Part shown: positions 14,962-23,030 of the stretch, piece after piece
Layout: each line of letters begins with the position of its first letter
How positions within the stretch are numbered: position 1 is the stretch's first letter
Assembly (NCBI GenBank): GCA_001823925.1
Contig: MHWB01000003.1
Coordinates: 23,022-57,923 of the forward strand
Length of the DNA stretch: 34,902 bases
From: Candidatus Zambryskibacteria bacterium RIFCSPLOWO2_01_FULL_39_39
GTDB lineage: Bacteria > Patescibacteriota > Minisyncoccia > Phycocordibacterales > WO2-35-19
Direction: 5' to 3'
Program-made: the position numbers and the translations under genes
Notes under the pieces: model-generated
Database searches by the model: none
What the model was told of the DNA's origin: nothing
Seen by the model: the letters and a program-made list of their open reading frames with translations, nothing else

Positions 14962-15943
14962 ATGGAAAAAAATAAATTAGAAAAAATTCTTTCACTACCT
15001 ATTGCTATTATCATTGCTGGGGCAATGCTTTCTCTGGCTTGGATGTATAACACTAGGATAAAGATTCCGGACAGTTTACAGAAAGTAAGTGTAGGGTCGG
15101 AAAAAACTCAAATTCAAAAAACTGAATTGGAAGAAAAAGTATTGCCGACAAGAGTAGAGCTGCCGATTACTTGGGGAAATATTGGAGTTAGGCTTGTAGA
15201 ATCTGGCACAATTGATGGAGAAAAATTCAAGGCTCTTTATGAAAGTCGAGAACAGTTTACAGAAGAATATGAAAAATTACTGCTTGGAGATAGTAAAGAG
15301 AAACTCAAAATTAACGAAGAAAATGCCGGGTACCTGTTAAATTTATTTTGGGCTCTTGGACTTTCAAATAATAACCCTATACTTTCTGACAAAACATCCG
15401 TCTTATAGTAGCCAAAACGGGAGGGTAGCGAGTGGTTTTGCTTCTACTGGGGGTTGGACTATGGCAAAAGGTAATGCCATGGATCATTACAGTCGCCATA
15501 AGTTTTTTGATCTAACGCTGGAACAGCAAGCTCTGGTAGATAAAGTGTCTCGTGGCATTTACAGACCTTGTTGCAATAACTCTACTCACTTTCCAGATTG
15601 TAACCATGGTATGGCTATGCTCGGGCTTTTGGAACTCTTGGCTTCGCAAGGAGCAAGCGAACAGAAGATGTGGAAAGCCGCTCTAGCAGTTAATTCATAT
15701 TGGTTTCCGGACACCTACACCATTATTGCTAATTATATGAAAGCCAAAGGTGTTGAGTGGCAAGATGTAAATCCGCAGGAAATTCTTGGAAGGAATTATT
15801 CTAGCGCTTCTGGGTATGCAAAAATATCATCACAAGTGGCCCCATCAGCACAAAGAGGAAGCAGTAACGGGTGCGGTGTAGATGCTGGACAGCCGATACA
15901 AGCTGCTCCTCAACAAAGACAACAAAATGGTTGTGGGATATAA
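14962..15943 (+). pseudogene. Anchored Cys-rich protein of unknown function, interrupted by a frameshift
   Basis: Two overlapping frames together make one plausible protein of about 326 residues. The first (14962-15408) has an N-terminal membrane anchor (SLPIAIIIAGAMLSLAWMY) and a helical domain ending ...LFWALGLSNNNPIL. The second continues ...ASGFASTGGWTMAKGNAMDHY and contains RPCCNNSTHFPDCNHGMAMLGL, a dense Cys/His/Asp cluster that looks metal-binding, and ends with two NGCG copies. Dropping one A from AAAA at 15391-15394 joins them as SDKHPSYSSQNGR. It may be a real frameshift, a sequencing error or programmed slippage. The anchor resembles that of the DsbA-like protein at 17281. Family not recognised. 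Confidence 0.7.
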
Positions 15944-15951
15944 TTTATTTT

Positions 15952-16572
15952 GTGCCTAACTACTTACAATCAAAATCAAATGTTCTCTATTCTACGATTG
16001 CAAGATTTTACAATATTGGTTTATGGCTTTTCGGTTATAATCTTGCGGTGCGTTATTTTATTGGACTCATTCCATTTCAAAAAACAGCCAGGATAAATAT
16101 ACTTGATGCTGGTTGTGGAACAGGCCTTTACACATTCGCTCTTCTAAAGCAATTTCCGAATGCAATGATTGTAGCATTTGATTTAAACACCAATATGATA
16201 GAGATAATGAAAAATACCTTACGACGAAAAAATTTGAACACTCAAGTAAAAGTGTTCAACGGAGATATAACCAAACCACTTCCACTTCAGTATGAACAAT
16301 TTGATCTTATTATAACTGGTGGCGTCTTGGAGTATGTAGATCCGAATATGGCAATCAAAAATCTTGTTCCTCATCTAAAGAGTGGTGGGTATTTTCTAAA
16401 TTCACCTGTTAAAGATGATCTGTTTGGTAGAATAGTAGCGAAACTTTACCGGTTTAAACCACACTCTCGTTCTACTAACACTCATGCTTTCACGAATAAT
16501 GGCTTTATTATGAAAAGTATGCGAAGTCTCCCTGTACTTAAAGAAGCCTATTTATTTCAAAAGCAGAAATAA
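15952..16572 (+). CDS. Class I SAM-dependent methyltransferase
   Basis: 206 residues from a GTG start chosen because the longer in-frame ATG (15871) would overlap the previous gene by more than 70 bases with an implausible sequence. Motif I is ILDAGCGTGLYTFAL (SAM binding), followed by an acidic residue at the end of beta-2 (VAFDLN), NGDITKPLP and the post-II region FDLIITGGVLEYV; the substrate-binding C-terminus is short. The substrate is unknown. It directly follows the Cys-rich gene. No SD. Confidence 0.85.
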   Translation: MPNYLQSKSNVLYSTIARFYNIGLWLFGYNLAVRYFIGLIPFQKTARINILDAGCGTGLYTFALLKQFPNAMIVAFDLNTNMIEIMKNTLRRKNLNTQVKVFNGDITKPLPLQYEQFDLIITGGVLEYVDPNMAIKNLVPHLKSGGYFLNSPVKDDLFGRIVAKLYRFKPHSRSTNTHAFTNNGFIMKSMRSLPVLKEAYLFQKQK

Positions 16573-16596
16573 AAATCATTCTAAACACCAATTTTT

Positions 16597-17082
16597 ATGG
16601 AATTCACAAGCAAAAAATTTAATGAAATAAAGAATGATGCCGAAGATTTTTATAAAGCGATAGGTAAAATCCATTGTCCATATTTTGGAGATAATATCTA
16701 TTTTAATGTAAAAGGTTGGGATCATTTGATATTTAAAAGTTGGAACAACACTCGTATTATAAGTGATCAATTTGCCAGATTACGACACATAAAACTTGCT
16801 CCAGAAGTGATACGACAATCGAAGACACTTCAAGGAGAATGGATAACAAAAAAGATTGAGAGAATAAAAACAAATAGTCGTTGGGAAAAAGTTCTTAAGT
16901 TGATTACGTACTATGAATTTATTGCAGTAATGGAATCACATAATTCGAAAATAAGAGTAAAAGTTATAATAAAAGAAGTCGAAGGAGGTGAGAAGTTTTT
17001 TTGGAGCCTTATTCCATTTTGGGGAGTTGATAAAAATACCAATGAGAGAGTTATGTATGGTGGGAATCCTGAAAGTGATTAG
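16597..17082 (+). CDS. Unknown protein, possibly a BECR-fold nuclease
   Basis: 161 residues, soluble, no signal peptide. The layout - an N-terminal helix, IHCPYFGDNIYFNVKGWDHLIF, a helical part with RLRHIKLAPEVI, then YEFIAVMESHNSKIRVKVIIKEVEGGEKFFWSLIPFWG - loosely recalls small RNases of the Barnase-EndoU-ColicinE5/RelE group found in phage and mobile DNA (candidate residues His in WDH and His in RHIKL). That is a guess from pattern only. It is A/T-rich and sits between the methyltransferase and a structured non-coding region. Confidence 0.45.
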   Translation: MEFTSKKFNEIKNDAEDFYKAIGKIHCPYFGDNIYFNVKGWDHLIFKSWNNTRIISDQFARLRHIKLAPEVIRQSKTLQGEWITKKIERIKTNSRWEKVLKLITYYEFIAVMESHNSKIRVKVIIKEVEGGEKFFWSLIPFWGVDKNTNERVMYGGNPESD

Positions 17083-17104
17083 ATATTTTAAAATGAATCA
17101 AAAA

Positions 17105-17185
17105 ACACCGTTTTCACGGTGTGCTTTGATGGTACTTGGCTGCGGTTTAGTATAACCGCGGGAGAGCCAAAGCCCTCACAAGCAC
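17105..17185 (+). ncRNA. Candidate structured RNA element
   Basis: Several nested helices fit one fold: ACACCG/CGGTGT (17105-17110 and 17117-17122), then GTGCTT (17121-17126) with AAGCAC (17180-17185) enclosing CTTGGCT (17135-17141) with AGCCAAAG (17165-17172, one bulge) and an apical GCGGTT/AACCGC (17142-17147 and 17154-17159). The first and second helices share two bases. It does not fold as a tRNA (no T-arm) and I do not recognise a riboswitch. It could be a small RNA, a 3' end of the upstream gene or a leader. Confidence 0.4.
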
Positions 17186-17211
17186 CACTGTTAGTATAAC
17201 ATATTCAAGTG

Positions 17212-17252
17212 TTGTATCAAACCATTGGGGATATCTAAAAATATGATACAAT
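17212..17252 (+). promoter_or_regulatory. Promoter of the DsbA-like gene flanked by an inverted repeat
   Basis: TTGGGG (17225-17230), 16 bases, TACAAT (17247-17252). TTGTATCA (17212-17219) and TGATACAA (17244-17251) are a perfect 8-base inverted repeat that brackets the promoter and overlaps the -10, a reasonable operator arrangement. Confidence 0.5.
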
Positions 17253-17280
17253 CTGTTCATTAAATATAATTGTAATTTAT

Positions 17281-18018
17281 ATGAATGAACAAGAAAAGAA
17301 GACAAAAGCTGAGGTTATAACAGCTCCAATTGCCATTATTATCGCCGGTGCGCTTATTGCCGGAGCGGTGTATTTTTCTGCAAACAAAGGGCCCGCGTCT
17401 TCGGCTCTAAATGATGGTGCAGTTGCAAAACAACAACTTCTCAAAGGAGATTTGAACCAAATGGCCGCAATCTCGGCAAGTGATCACATTCGTGGCAATC
17501 TAAATGCGGAAGTTTTAATTGTTGAGTATTCAGATACCGAGTGTCCATTTTGCAAAGTACTTCACAATACTATGAATGAAGTTATGGATGAGTACGGGGG
17601 GACAGGAAAAGTGGCGTGGGTCTTTCGTCATTTTCCTTTGGATAATTTACATCCCAAAGCTCGCAGTGAAGCAGTGGCTCTTGAATGTGCTAACGAGCAA
17701 GGCGGTAATGATAAATTTTGGGCATACGCTGATCGTCTTTTTGAAGTGACTCCGTCAAACAACAGACTTGACTCTGCCGAACTTCCTAAAATAGCAGAAT
17801 TTGTGGGACTTAATATCAGCCAATTTAACACTTGTCTTGCGAGCGGGAAATACACCAAACGCATTGATGATGATATAAAAAATGCACAGGCGACAGGCGG
17901 TAATGGGACTCCGTGGAGCATCGTGGTTGCTAAAAATGGCAAAAAATATCAGCTTTCGGGTGCCCAACCTCTTGCGTCAATCAAACAATTGATTGAAACA
18001 GCCCTACAAGAAAAATAA
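17281..18018 (+). CDS. Membrane-anchored DsbA-like thiol:disulfide oxidoreductase
   Basis: 245 residues. An N-terminal anchor (TAPIAIIIAGALIAGAVYF, about 16-34) places a thioredoxin-fold domain outside the membrane. The active site is CPFC (Cys88, Cys91) after EYSDTE, the helical insertion follows (HFPLDNLHPKARSEAVALECANEQ) and the cis-Pro loop is GNGTPW. It would introduce or isomerise disulfides in exported proteins. An additional Cys in LALEC and one in NTC are present. The HMA-DsbD gene starts two bases after its stop, so the two form an operon. Confidence 0.93.
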   Translation: MNEQEKKTKAEVITAPIAIIIAGALIAGAVYFSANKGPASSALNDGAVAKQQLLKGDLNQMAAISASDHIRGNLNAEVLIVEYSDTECPFCKVLHNTMNEVMDEYGGTGKVAWVFRHFPLDNLHPKARSEAVALECANEQGGNDKFWAYADRLFEVTPSNNRLDSAELPKIAEFVGLNISQFNTCLASGKYTKRIDDDIKNAQATGGNGTPWSIVVAKNGKKYQLSGAQPLASIKQLIETALQEK

Positions 18019-18019
18019 A

Positions 18020-19057
18020 ATGGACAGAAATGGCTCGCAAAAGACCCATACCTTCCATATTCACGGCATGCATTGCAATGCTTGTATCCTTATGACTGAA
18101 AGTGAGCTTAAAGATCTACCCAATGTGACTTCTGCTAAATCAAGTCTCAAAAATCATTCTGTTGAAATAGTTGGAGACTTTGGTAATAAGACACCAGAAC
18201 AGATTGTAGAAGAGCTTACAATTCCACTCAAGTCGCATGGCTATACTGTTTCTATAGAAAAACAACAACATGTAGCAAAATGGTCTGATTTTAAGGTTGC
18301 TTTGCCTATTGCCGTTGGATTTGCGGTTTTGTTTATAATTCTTCAGAAGCTGGGTATTGTAAATCTTGTAAATTCTGAAAATATAACGTATGGCACTGTA
18401 TTTATGATTGGTATTATTGCCTCGCTCTCTACTTGCATGGCAGTCGTTGGTGGGCTTGTGCTCTCTATGTCAGCAACATTTGCAAAAGAAGGAGAGAGGG
18501 TGAGGCCCCAACTCATGTTCCATATTGGTAGAATTGTTTCCTTCTTTATTCTTGGTGGAGTTATCGGTATGATTGGTTCTGCTTTTACTCTCAATACTTC
18601 TGCTACGTTTATTTTAAGTTTGATAATTGGCATAGTAATGCTAATCCTGGGCATAAATCTTCTTGGAGTATTTCCATGGGCAAAGAAACTTCAGCCGTCT
18701 ATCCCCAAGTTTATTGCAAAGCATGCACATGGAGTATCGAAGCTCAATCATTCTGTCACCCCGCTTCTTTTAGGGGTTGCCACGTTCTTTTTGCCGTGTG
18801 GCTTCACCCAATCAATGCAGATTTTTACCCTTTCAACTGGTAATTTTTTACAAGGAGGGTTAACTATGCTCTCATTTGCTCTGGGCACACTTCCTGTTCT
18901 TGCTTTGGTTAGCTTCAGCTCGTTTAGTATAAAAGACAGTAGTAAGAAAGGTATCTTCTTCAAATCAGCAGGTCTTATCGTTATTATGTTTGCTTTATTT
19001 AACCTCTTAAACTCGTTGGTGGTGATTGGCTTTTTACCACCAATTTTTAATTTTTAA
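18020..19057 (+). CDS. HMA domain fused to a DsbD/TauE-like membrane protein
   Basis: 345 residues: an N-terminal heavy-metal-associated domain with GMHCNAC (MHxxxC copper-binding loop), then six or seven membrane helices of the DsbD_2/cytochrome-biogenesis type, including SLSTCMAVVGGLVLSM and FFLPCGFTQSMQIF, each with a Cys in a typical position. An in-frame ATG at 17993 exists but overlaps the previous gene; 18020 was preferred. Proteins of this architecture often end in a cupredoxin domain; here the cupredoxin is a separate gene 4 bases downstream. Likely role: moving copper and/or electrons across the membrane. Confidence 0.9.
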   Translation: MDRNGSQKTHTFHIHGMHCNACILMTESELKDLPNVTSAKSSLKNHSVEIVGDFGNKTPEQIVEELTIPLKSHGYTVSIEKQQHVAKWSDFKVALPIAVGFAVLFIILQKLGIVNLVNSENITYGTVFMIGIIASLSTCMAVVGGLVLSMSATFAKEGERVRPQLMFHIGRIVSFFILGGVIGMIGSAFTLNTSATFILSLIIGIVMLILGINLLGVFPWAKKLQPSIPKFIAKHAHGVSKLNHSVTPLLLGVATFFLPCGFTQSMQIFTLSTGNFLQGGLTMLSFALGTLPVLALVSFSSFSIKDSSKKGIFFKSAGLIVIMFALFNLLNSLVVIGFLPPIFNF

Positions 19058-19061
19058 ATTT

Positions 19062-19451
19062 ATGAAAGGAATTGTCACATCTGTTATCGTCGCTCTTGTC
19101 CTTATCGGAGGGGCTTTTATACTTACAAAAAGTAGAGGCAGTTTTGAACCCGTAATAAATGCAAATAATGTAAGTATTGAAAATGGGGTGCAGATTATTG
19201 AAATAAAGGCTAAGGGTGGCTATCTGCCAAGAACGAGCACTGCCAAAGCGGGTATCCCAACTATCTTAAGATTTGATACAAATAGCACTTTTGATTGCTC
19301 ATCATCGGTGCGGATCCCAAGTATGGATATAAGTCAAAGCTTACCCCTATCGGGCACAACTGATATAGATATAGGTATTCAGAAGGTGGCAACTCTCCAA
19401 GGAACTTGCAGTATGGGTATGTACCCTTTTGAAATTATCTTTCAAAGCTAG
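19062..19451 (+). CDS. Membrane-anchored cupredoxin-like protein
   Basis: 129 residues with an N-terminal anchor (about 4-22) and a small beta-barrel. The pattern GGYLPRTSTAKAGIPTILRF, Cys in FDCSSSV and the C-terminal CSMGMYPFEI match the cupredoxin-like domains that accompany DsbD_2 proteins; Cys and Met residues in CSMGM are probable copper ligands. ATG at 19062 fits the anchor; an upstream ATG at 19026 lies inside the previous gene. It likely receives copper from the HMA-DsbD protein. Confidence 0.85.
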   Translation: MKGIVTSVIVALVLIGGAFILTKSRGSFEPVINANNVSIENGVQIIEIKAKGGYLPRTSTAKAGIPTILRFDTNSTFDCSSSVRIPSMDISQSLPLSGTTDIDIGIQKVATLQGTCSMGMYPFEIIFQS

Positions 19452-19507
19452 GATAAGTTATAAAAGAGAGCAATCCACACAAATGGAGCGCGGGGGTTTT
19501 ATTTTGA

Positions 19508-19513
19508 TATAAT
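19508..19513 (+). promoter_or_regulatory. -10 element upstream of the 88-residue gene
   Basis: A perfect TATAAT within TTGATATAAT; the -35 is weak. About 38 bases upstream of the ATG at 19551. Confidence 0.4.
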
Positions 19514-19550
19514 ATGAGTATGGGGGAATTTATTTTTATTTAATTTCAAT

Positions 19551-19817
19551 ATGGAACCAACAAACACAGACTATAAACAGATGCTTTCTGAAATAATCAA
19601 AAAACAGATTGTTATTTTGGGACCCCAGATTGCAGTGCTCAAGGCTCGGGGCGTACCAGGGCTAAAAGTCTCAGATGAGGGAGAAGTTTTGGAAGTTTCT
19701 GGCCCAGAGCAAGTTATTTTGCAAAAACTGATAGACGAATACGTGGCTCTTTCTGGAGAGATTGTTAAGAGTGCTGTCAATTATATCTTTGAAAAATATC
19801 CCTCAATCAAACATTAA
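19551..19817 (+). CDS. Small soluble protein of unknown function
   Basis: 88 residues, two predicted helices around a short beta hairpin (VPGLKVSDEGEVLEVSG), no Cys, no membrane segment. I do not recognise it. It is 25 bases upstream of a small membrane protein and a sensor kinase and shares their direction, so it may be part of the same signalling unit. Confidence 0.65.
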   Translation: MEPTNTDYKQMLSEIIKKQIVILGPQIAVLKARGVPGLKVSDEGEVLEVSGPEQVILQKLIDEYVALSGEIVKSAVNYIFEKYPSIKH

Positions 19818-19842
19818 TTTATTTAATAAAGTTAAATAAAAT

Positions 19843-20238
19843 ATGAAAAAGTTTTTATTATTAAGTAGCGCTCTAATCATAACTCCTGTTTCGGTCTTGG
19901 CTCAAAAATTTGGTGGTCAAATACCTGATGACGGTTTTGCTTATGCTTCGGTATTTGCCGGTAATTTCTCCTTACTCCTTTCTATAATCATAGGCATCAT
20001 AGCAATCTTCATTGTTTTTAGAGCAGCCAAAAAGCTTGGGGGAGGACTGTTTGGATCAGTGCTTAATTATATCGGTATCGGTGTCTCCCTTATTGTTTTG
20101 GGGACTATTTCTACAATTGTTGATCCTTGGTATACAGGATTTGACTTTAACATAGCAAGTACTGTCTTTTTTGCGATGGGGTATATATTTGCAGTAATTG
20201 GCGCCAACAAGCTTCTTAAGGGCATAATGAATAATTAA
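19843..20238 (+). CDS. Membrane protein upstream of the sensor kinase
   Basis: 131 residues: a signal peptide (MKKFLLLSSALIITPVSVLA), a short outside segment, and three further membrane helices (about 43-62, 68-88, 105-126). The stop is immediately followed by the kinase ATG, so the two are almost certainly co-translated. It may be a membrane partner or sensing unit of the kinase. Family not recognised. Confidence 0.7.
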   Translation: MKKFLLLSSALIITPVSVLAQKFGGQIPDDGFAYASVFAGNFSLLLSIIIGIIAIFIVFRAAKKLGGGLFGSVLNYIGIGVSLIVLGTISTIVDPWYTGFDFNIASTVFFAMGYIFAVIGANKLLKGIMNN

Positions 20239-22014
20239 ATGAGTACCGCGCCCTCTTTGAGCGCCGCAGTGTTTCTGTTTTTGATCCCGGTACTTTTGAT
20301 ACTGGTTGTTTTTATTTTTTATTTTTATAGTTCTCTCAAAAAAAGAGAAAAAGAAATCATAAAGGAAAGAGAAGAATCAACTCGCCATCTCTATGAACTT
20401 GCTATTCTTAAAGAATTGGGGGAGCGGACAGGATATTCTCTGAATGTAGAGGAAATACTCCAGATTATTACGGGCTCTTTGCGTCAATTTATAGATTATA
20501 CGGCGGTTGGATATGTGGTTATTACTCCAGAAAAACTAAAAATAAATACTCACATTGAAAAACCAGTGAGCAATTTGTTTATAAAAGAAATGAAAGACAG
20601 GATGGTCGCCTCACTTTCTGCTCTGACCAACAAATCTTTAGACACTTTTGTGTTAGATGAAATTGTTTCCGGAGCGATTGTCGTTGACGAAATTAAACAA
20701 AGTATAGGTTCTTTATTTAATATCCCTATTGTTATTGGTGGCAAGGTTGTAGGAGTTTTGTCGGTCGCGCACATTGATCCGGGTCTATATAAAGAGGCGG
20801 ATATGACCATTCTCTATAAAATCACTGGCCAAGCTTCGGAGGCTGTTACGCGTTTGGAAGATGTGGTTAAGATGGAAAAAGGTAAATTAAATGCCATGGT
20901 AGAGAGTATGGAAGATGGAGTTCTAATGGTTGATCCTGAATATAGGATTGTAGTTGCCAATCCAGCAGTCAAAAAAATTATAAAATTTAGTCTGTCGGCT
21001 GACGAAGGAAAAGACATAAACATTTTTGATTTCGTCGACAGTTTGGGTGGCAAGTTTGATATTCATGGCAGATTAGAAGAAGCTTTGGTCAATAAACATT
21101 CTTTTGTCTCGGATAGGATAAATATAGGAGACTCCTTCTTTAATATAGGAGTTTATCCAGTATTGCATTCACCGACAAAGGGGGGTAGTCAAATGCTGGG
21201 GGCGGTGGCGGTTTGGAACGACATTACTCGCGATATCGAGTTGGAAAGAGTCAGAGAAGAATTTACAGGTATGATTGTTCACGAACTCCGTTCGCCCCTT
21301 GATGGTATCAAAAAAATCATAGAGCTCGCGGTTTCTGGATCGGTTGATAAAAATTCGGACCAGTTTAGAGAATATCTAAATATGGTTCACCAGAGCTCGT
21401 CTTCTATGCTCGAGTTGGTAAATGATATTTTAGACCTTTCCAAACTCCAATCAGGAAAATTTGAAGTTAATAAAGAAGAAGCTAATATCAAAGAAGTGGT
21501 GGCAAACAGAATTTCATTTTATAAAATTTCTGCTGATACGAGAGGAGTTGCTCTGGTAGCTAATCTTAATCACAACCTACCAGAACTCTCTTTGTTTGAT
21601 CCACAAGCAATCAAACAAATTTTAAATAACTTTTTATCAAATGCTTTGAAATTTACAAAAAATAGCGGCTCTGTCGTAGTTTCGGCATTTGTTTACGACC
21701 CATTGGAGTTTTTCCCAAAAGATTTGGATAAATCAAAAATACCAGTATTTCCAGAAACAACAGATATAAATGTAAAAACAGCTTCTTTATGTGTCGTTGT
21801 CTCTGATACTGGTTTGGGTATACCAGAAGATAGTATGAAAGATTTATTCCACACTTTTAAGCAGGCCAGATTAAATCCGGTGGATAAGGAAAGTAAGGGT
21901 ACTGGTCTGGGGCTTGTGATCGCCAAGGGCATAGTAGAGGCTCATGGTGGAGAAATAGGGGTGGTGTCAAAAGAAGGAATGGGTACAAGTTTCTTCTTTA
22001 CAATCCCTTTATAA
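20239..22014 (+). CDS. Sensor histidine kinase with GAF and PAS domains
   Basis: 591 residues. One membrane helix (about 9-31) is followed by a coiled-coil linker (KKREKEIIKEREE), a GAF-like domain (about 50-205), a PAS domain (about 215-335), HisKA with the phosphorylated His348 in VHELRSPLDG, and an HATPase_c domain with the N box NNFLSNALKF, DTGLGIP and GTGLGL. With almost no extracellular part it probably senses a cytosolic or membrane signal through GAF/PAS or the neighbouring membrane protein. A response regulator follows after 38 bases. Confidence 0.95.
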   Translation: MSTAPSLSAAVFLFLIPVLLILVVFIFYFYSSLKKREKEIIKEREESTRHLYELAILKELGERTGYSLNVEEILQIITGSLRQFIDYTAVGYVVITPEKLKINTHIEKPVSNLFIKEMKDRMVASLSALTNKSLDTFVLDEIVSGAIVVDEIKQSIGSLFNIPIVIGGKVVGVLSVAHIDPGLYKEADMTILYKITGQASEAVTRLEDVVKMEKGKLNAMVESMEDGVLMVDPEYRIVVANPAVKKIIKFSLSADEGKDINIFDFVDSLGGKFDIHGRLEEALVNKHSFVSDRINIGDSFFNIGVYPVLHSPTKGGSQMLGAVAVWNDITRDIELERVREEFTGMIVHELRSPLDGIKKIIELAVSGSVDKNSDQFREYLNMVHQSSSSMLELVNDILDLSKLQSGKFEVNKEEANIKEVVANRISFYKISADTRGVALVANLNHNLPELSLFDPQAIKQILNNFLSNALKFTKNSGSVVVSAFVYDPLEFFPKDLDKSKIPVFPETTDINVKTASLCVVVSDTGLGIPEDSMKDLFHTFKQARLNPVDKESKGTGLGLVIAKGIVEAHGGEIGVVSKEGMGTSFFFTIPL

Positions 22015-22052
22015 AAGTGATACTATAAATACATTACTTTAATTAAAATCAC

Positions 22053-22436
22053 ATGAAGAAAATACTTGTAATAGATGATGATCAGTTTTTTGCTAAGACA
22101 CTAGAGGGAGCTTTACCTAAAGAAAAGTATGAGCTCATTGCGGCTGAAGATGGAGAGGTGGGACTTCAAAAGTTAAAATCCGAAAAACCAGACCTTATTA
22201 TCCTTGATCTCATGATGCCAAAACTTGATGGCACTGCTTTTTTGAAAAAACTCCAAGAATCTACCGATTTGCCAAAGGTGCCAATTTTAGTTTCTTCCAA
22301 TCTTTCTAGTGTCAAAAAAATCAGTGATGTGATGGCGATGGGAGCGGTAGGTTATGTTATAAAATCAGATGAGAGTTTGCAGTCTATTGTTCAAGATATT
22401 GAACGAGTGCTTGGTGAAGAAGGGAAGAAAGAATAG
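22053..22436 (+). CDS. Receiver-only response regulator
   Basis: 127 residues, a single CheY-like receiver: acidic pocket IDDD (8-10), phosphorylated Asp52 in ILDLMMP, Ser81/82 and Lys104 (IKSD). No DNA-binding output domain, so it must act by protein contact or as a phosphate relay. Probable partner of the preceding kinase. Confidence 0.95.
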   Translation: MKKILVIDDDQFFAKTLEGALPKEKYELIAAEDGEVGLQKLKSEKPDLIILDLMMPKLDGTAFLKKLQESTDLPKVPILVSSNLSSVKKISDVMAMGAVGYVIKSDESLQSIVQDIERVLGEEGKKE

Positions 22437-22446
22437 TTGCACAAAA

Positions 22447-23016
22447 TTAAAATATTTTTGATATAAAATGACCGAAATAAACGGTCAGTATAATGCTAGG
22501 GATAAGGCCAAGCACTGTCCCTATAACATAATCTCCAGTCTTTATTTTGGAGACACCCATTAAAATATTGAGGACATTAAAAGGCATAATTGGCGCTATT
22601 CGTAAGATTACCAGATCCCAAGCGCCACCAGACTCTAATCTTTCGTTGTATCTACCCAAAGACTTTAAGTATTTATGTTCCAAAATATTTTCTACTTTTG
22701 TTTTACCAAGTCTGCGTGATATTTCAAAGACTATAATTGAGCTTAAAAATCCGCCAATCGCGCTATAAATAAAACCATATTTAAAACCAAACAAAATACC
22801 AGCAACAGCCATAAAAGGGGTTGAGGGGATAAAAATAGTGCCCAAGGTATAAAGCGCGACAAAAATAAGTGGTGCCCAAATGCCAAAATCTTTCAAAGAC
22901 TGTCTTATTTGTTCCAGATCAAATCTGTCGCCAAACACTTGATAAATAAAAAGCGAACTAATCACTAAAACCAAAAATAAAACAAAAACAATTCTTTGCA
23001 ATTTCTGCCAAACCAT
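22447..23016 (-). CDS. TVP38/TMEM64 (DedA-like) membrane protein
   Basis: 189 residues with an N-terminal membrane helix and about four more. The VTT domain is visible: FIPSTPFMAVAGILFGFKYGFIYSAIGG, then FEISRRLGK and RIAPIMPFNVLNILMGVSKIK with the conserved Pro and Arg, ending in a C-terminal helix. Members are linked to lipid scrambling or membrane homeostasis. It converges with the response regulator (10-base gap) and diverges from folD. Confidence 0.9.
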   Translation of the reverse strand: MVWQKLQRIVFVLFLVLVISSLFIYQVFGDRFDLEQIRQSLKDFGIWAPLIFVALYTLGTIFIPSTPFMAVAGILFGFKYGFIYSAIGGFLSSIIVFEISRRLGKTKVENILEHKYLKSLGRYNERLESGGAWDLVILRIAPIMPFNVLNILMGVSKIKTGDYVIGTVLGLIPSIILTVYFGHFISKIF

Positions 23017-23030
23017 ATCATTATAATAAC

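Noticed and set aside
15871-15951. ATG start for the methyltransferase
   Set aside because: It overlaps the Cys-rich gene by more than 70 bases and encodes an odd Cys/Trp-rich stretch, which is the out-of-frame reading of that gene.
17105-17185. tRNA gene
   Set aside because: Contains TTAGTATAAC that recalls a D-loop, but there is no T-arm, no acceptor pairing of 7 bases and no anticodon arm.
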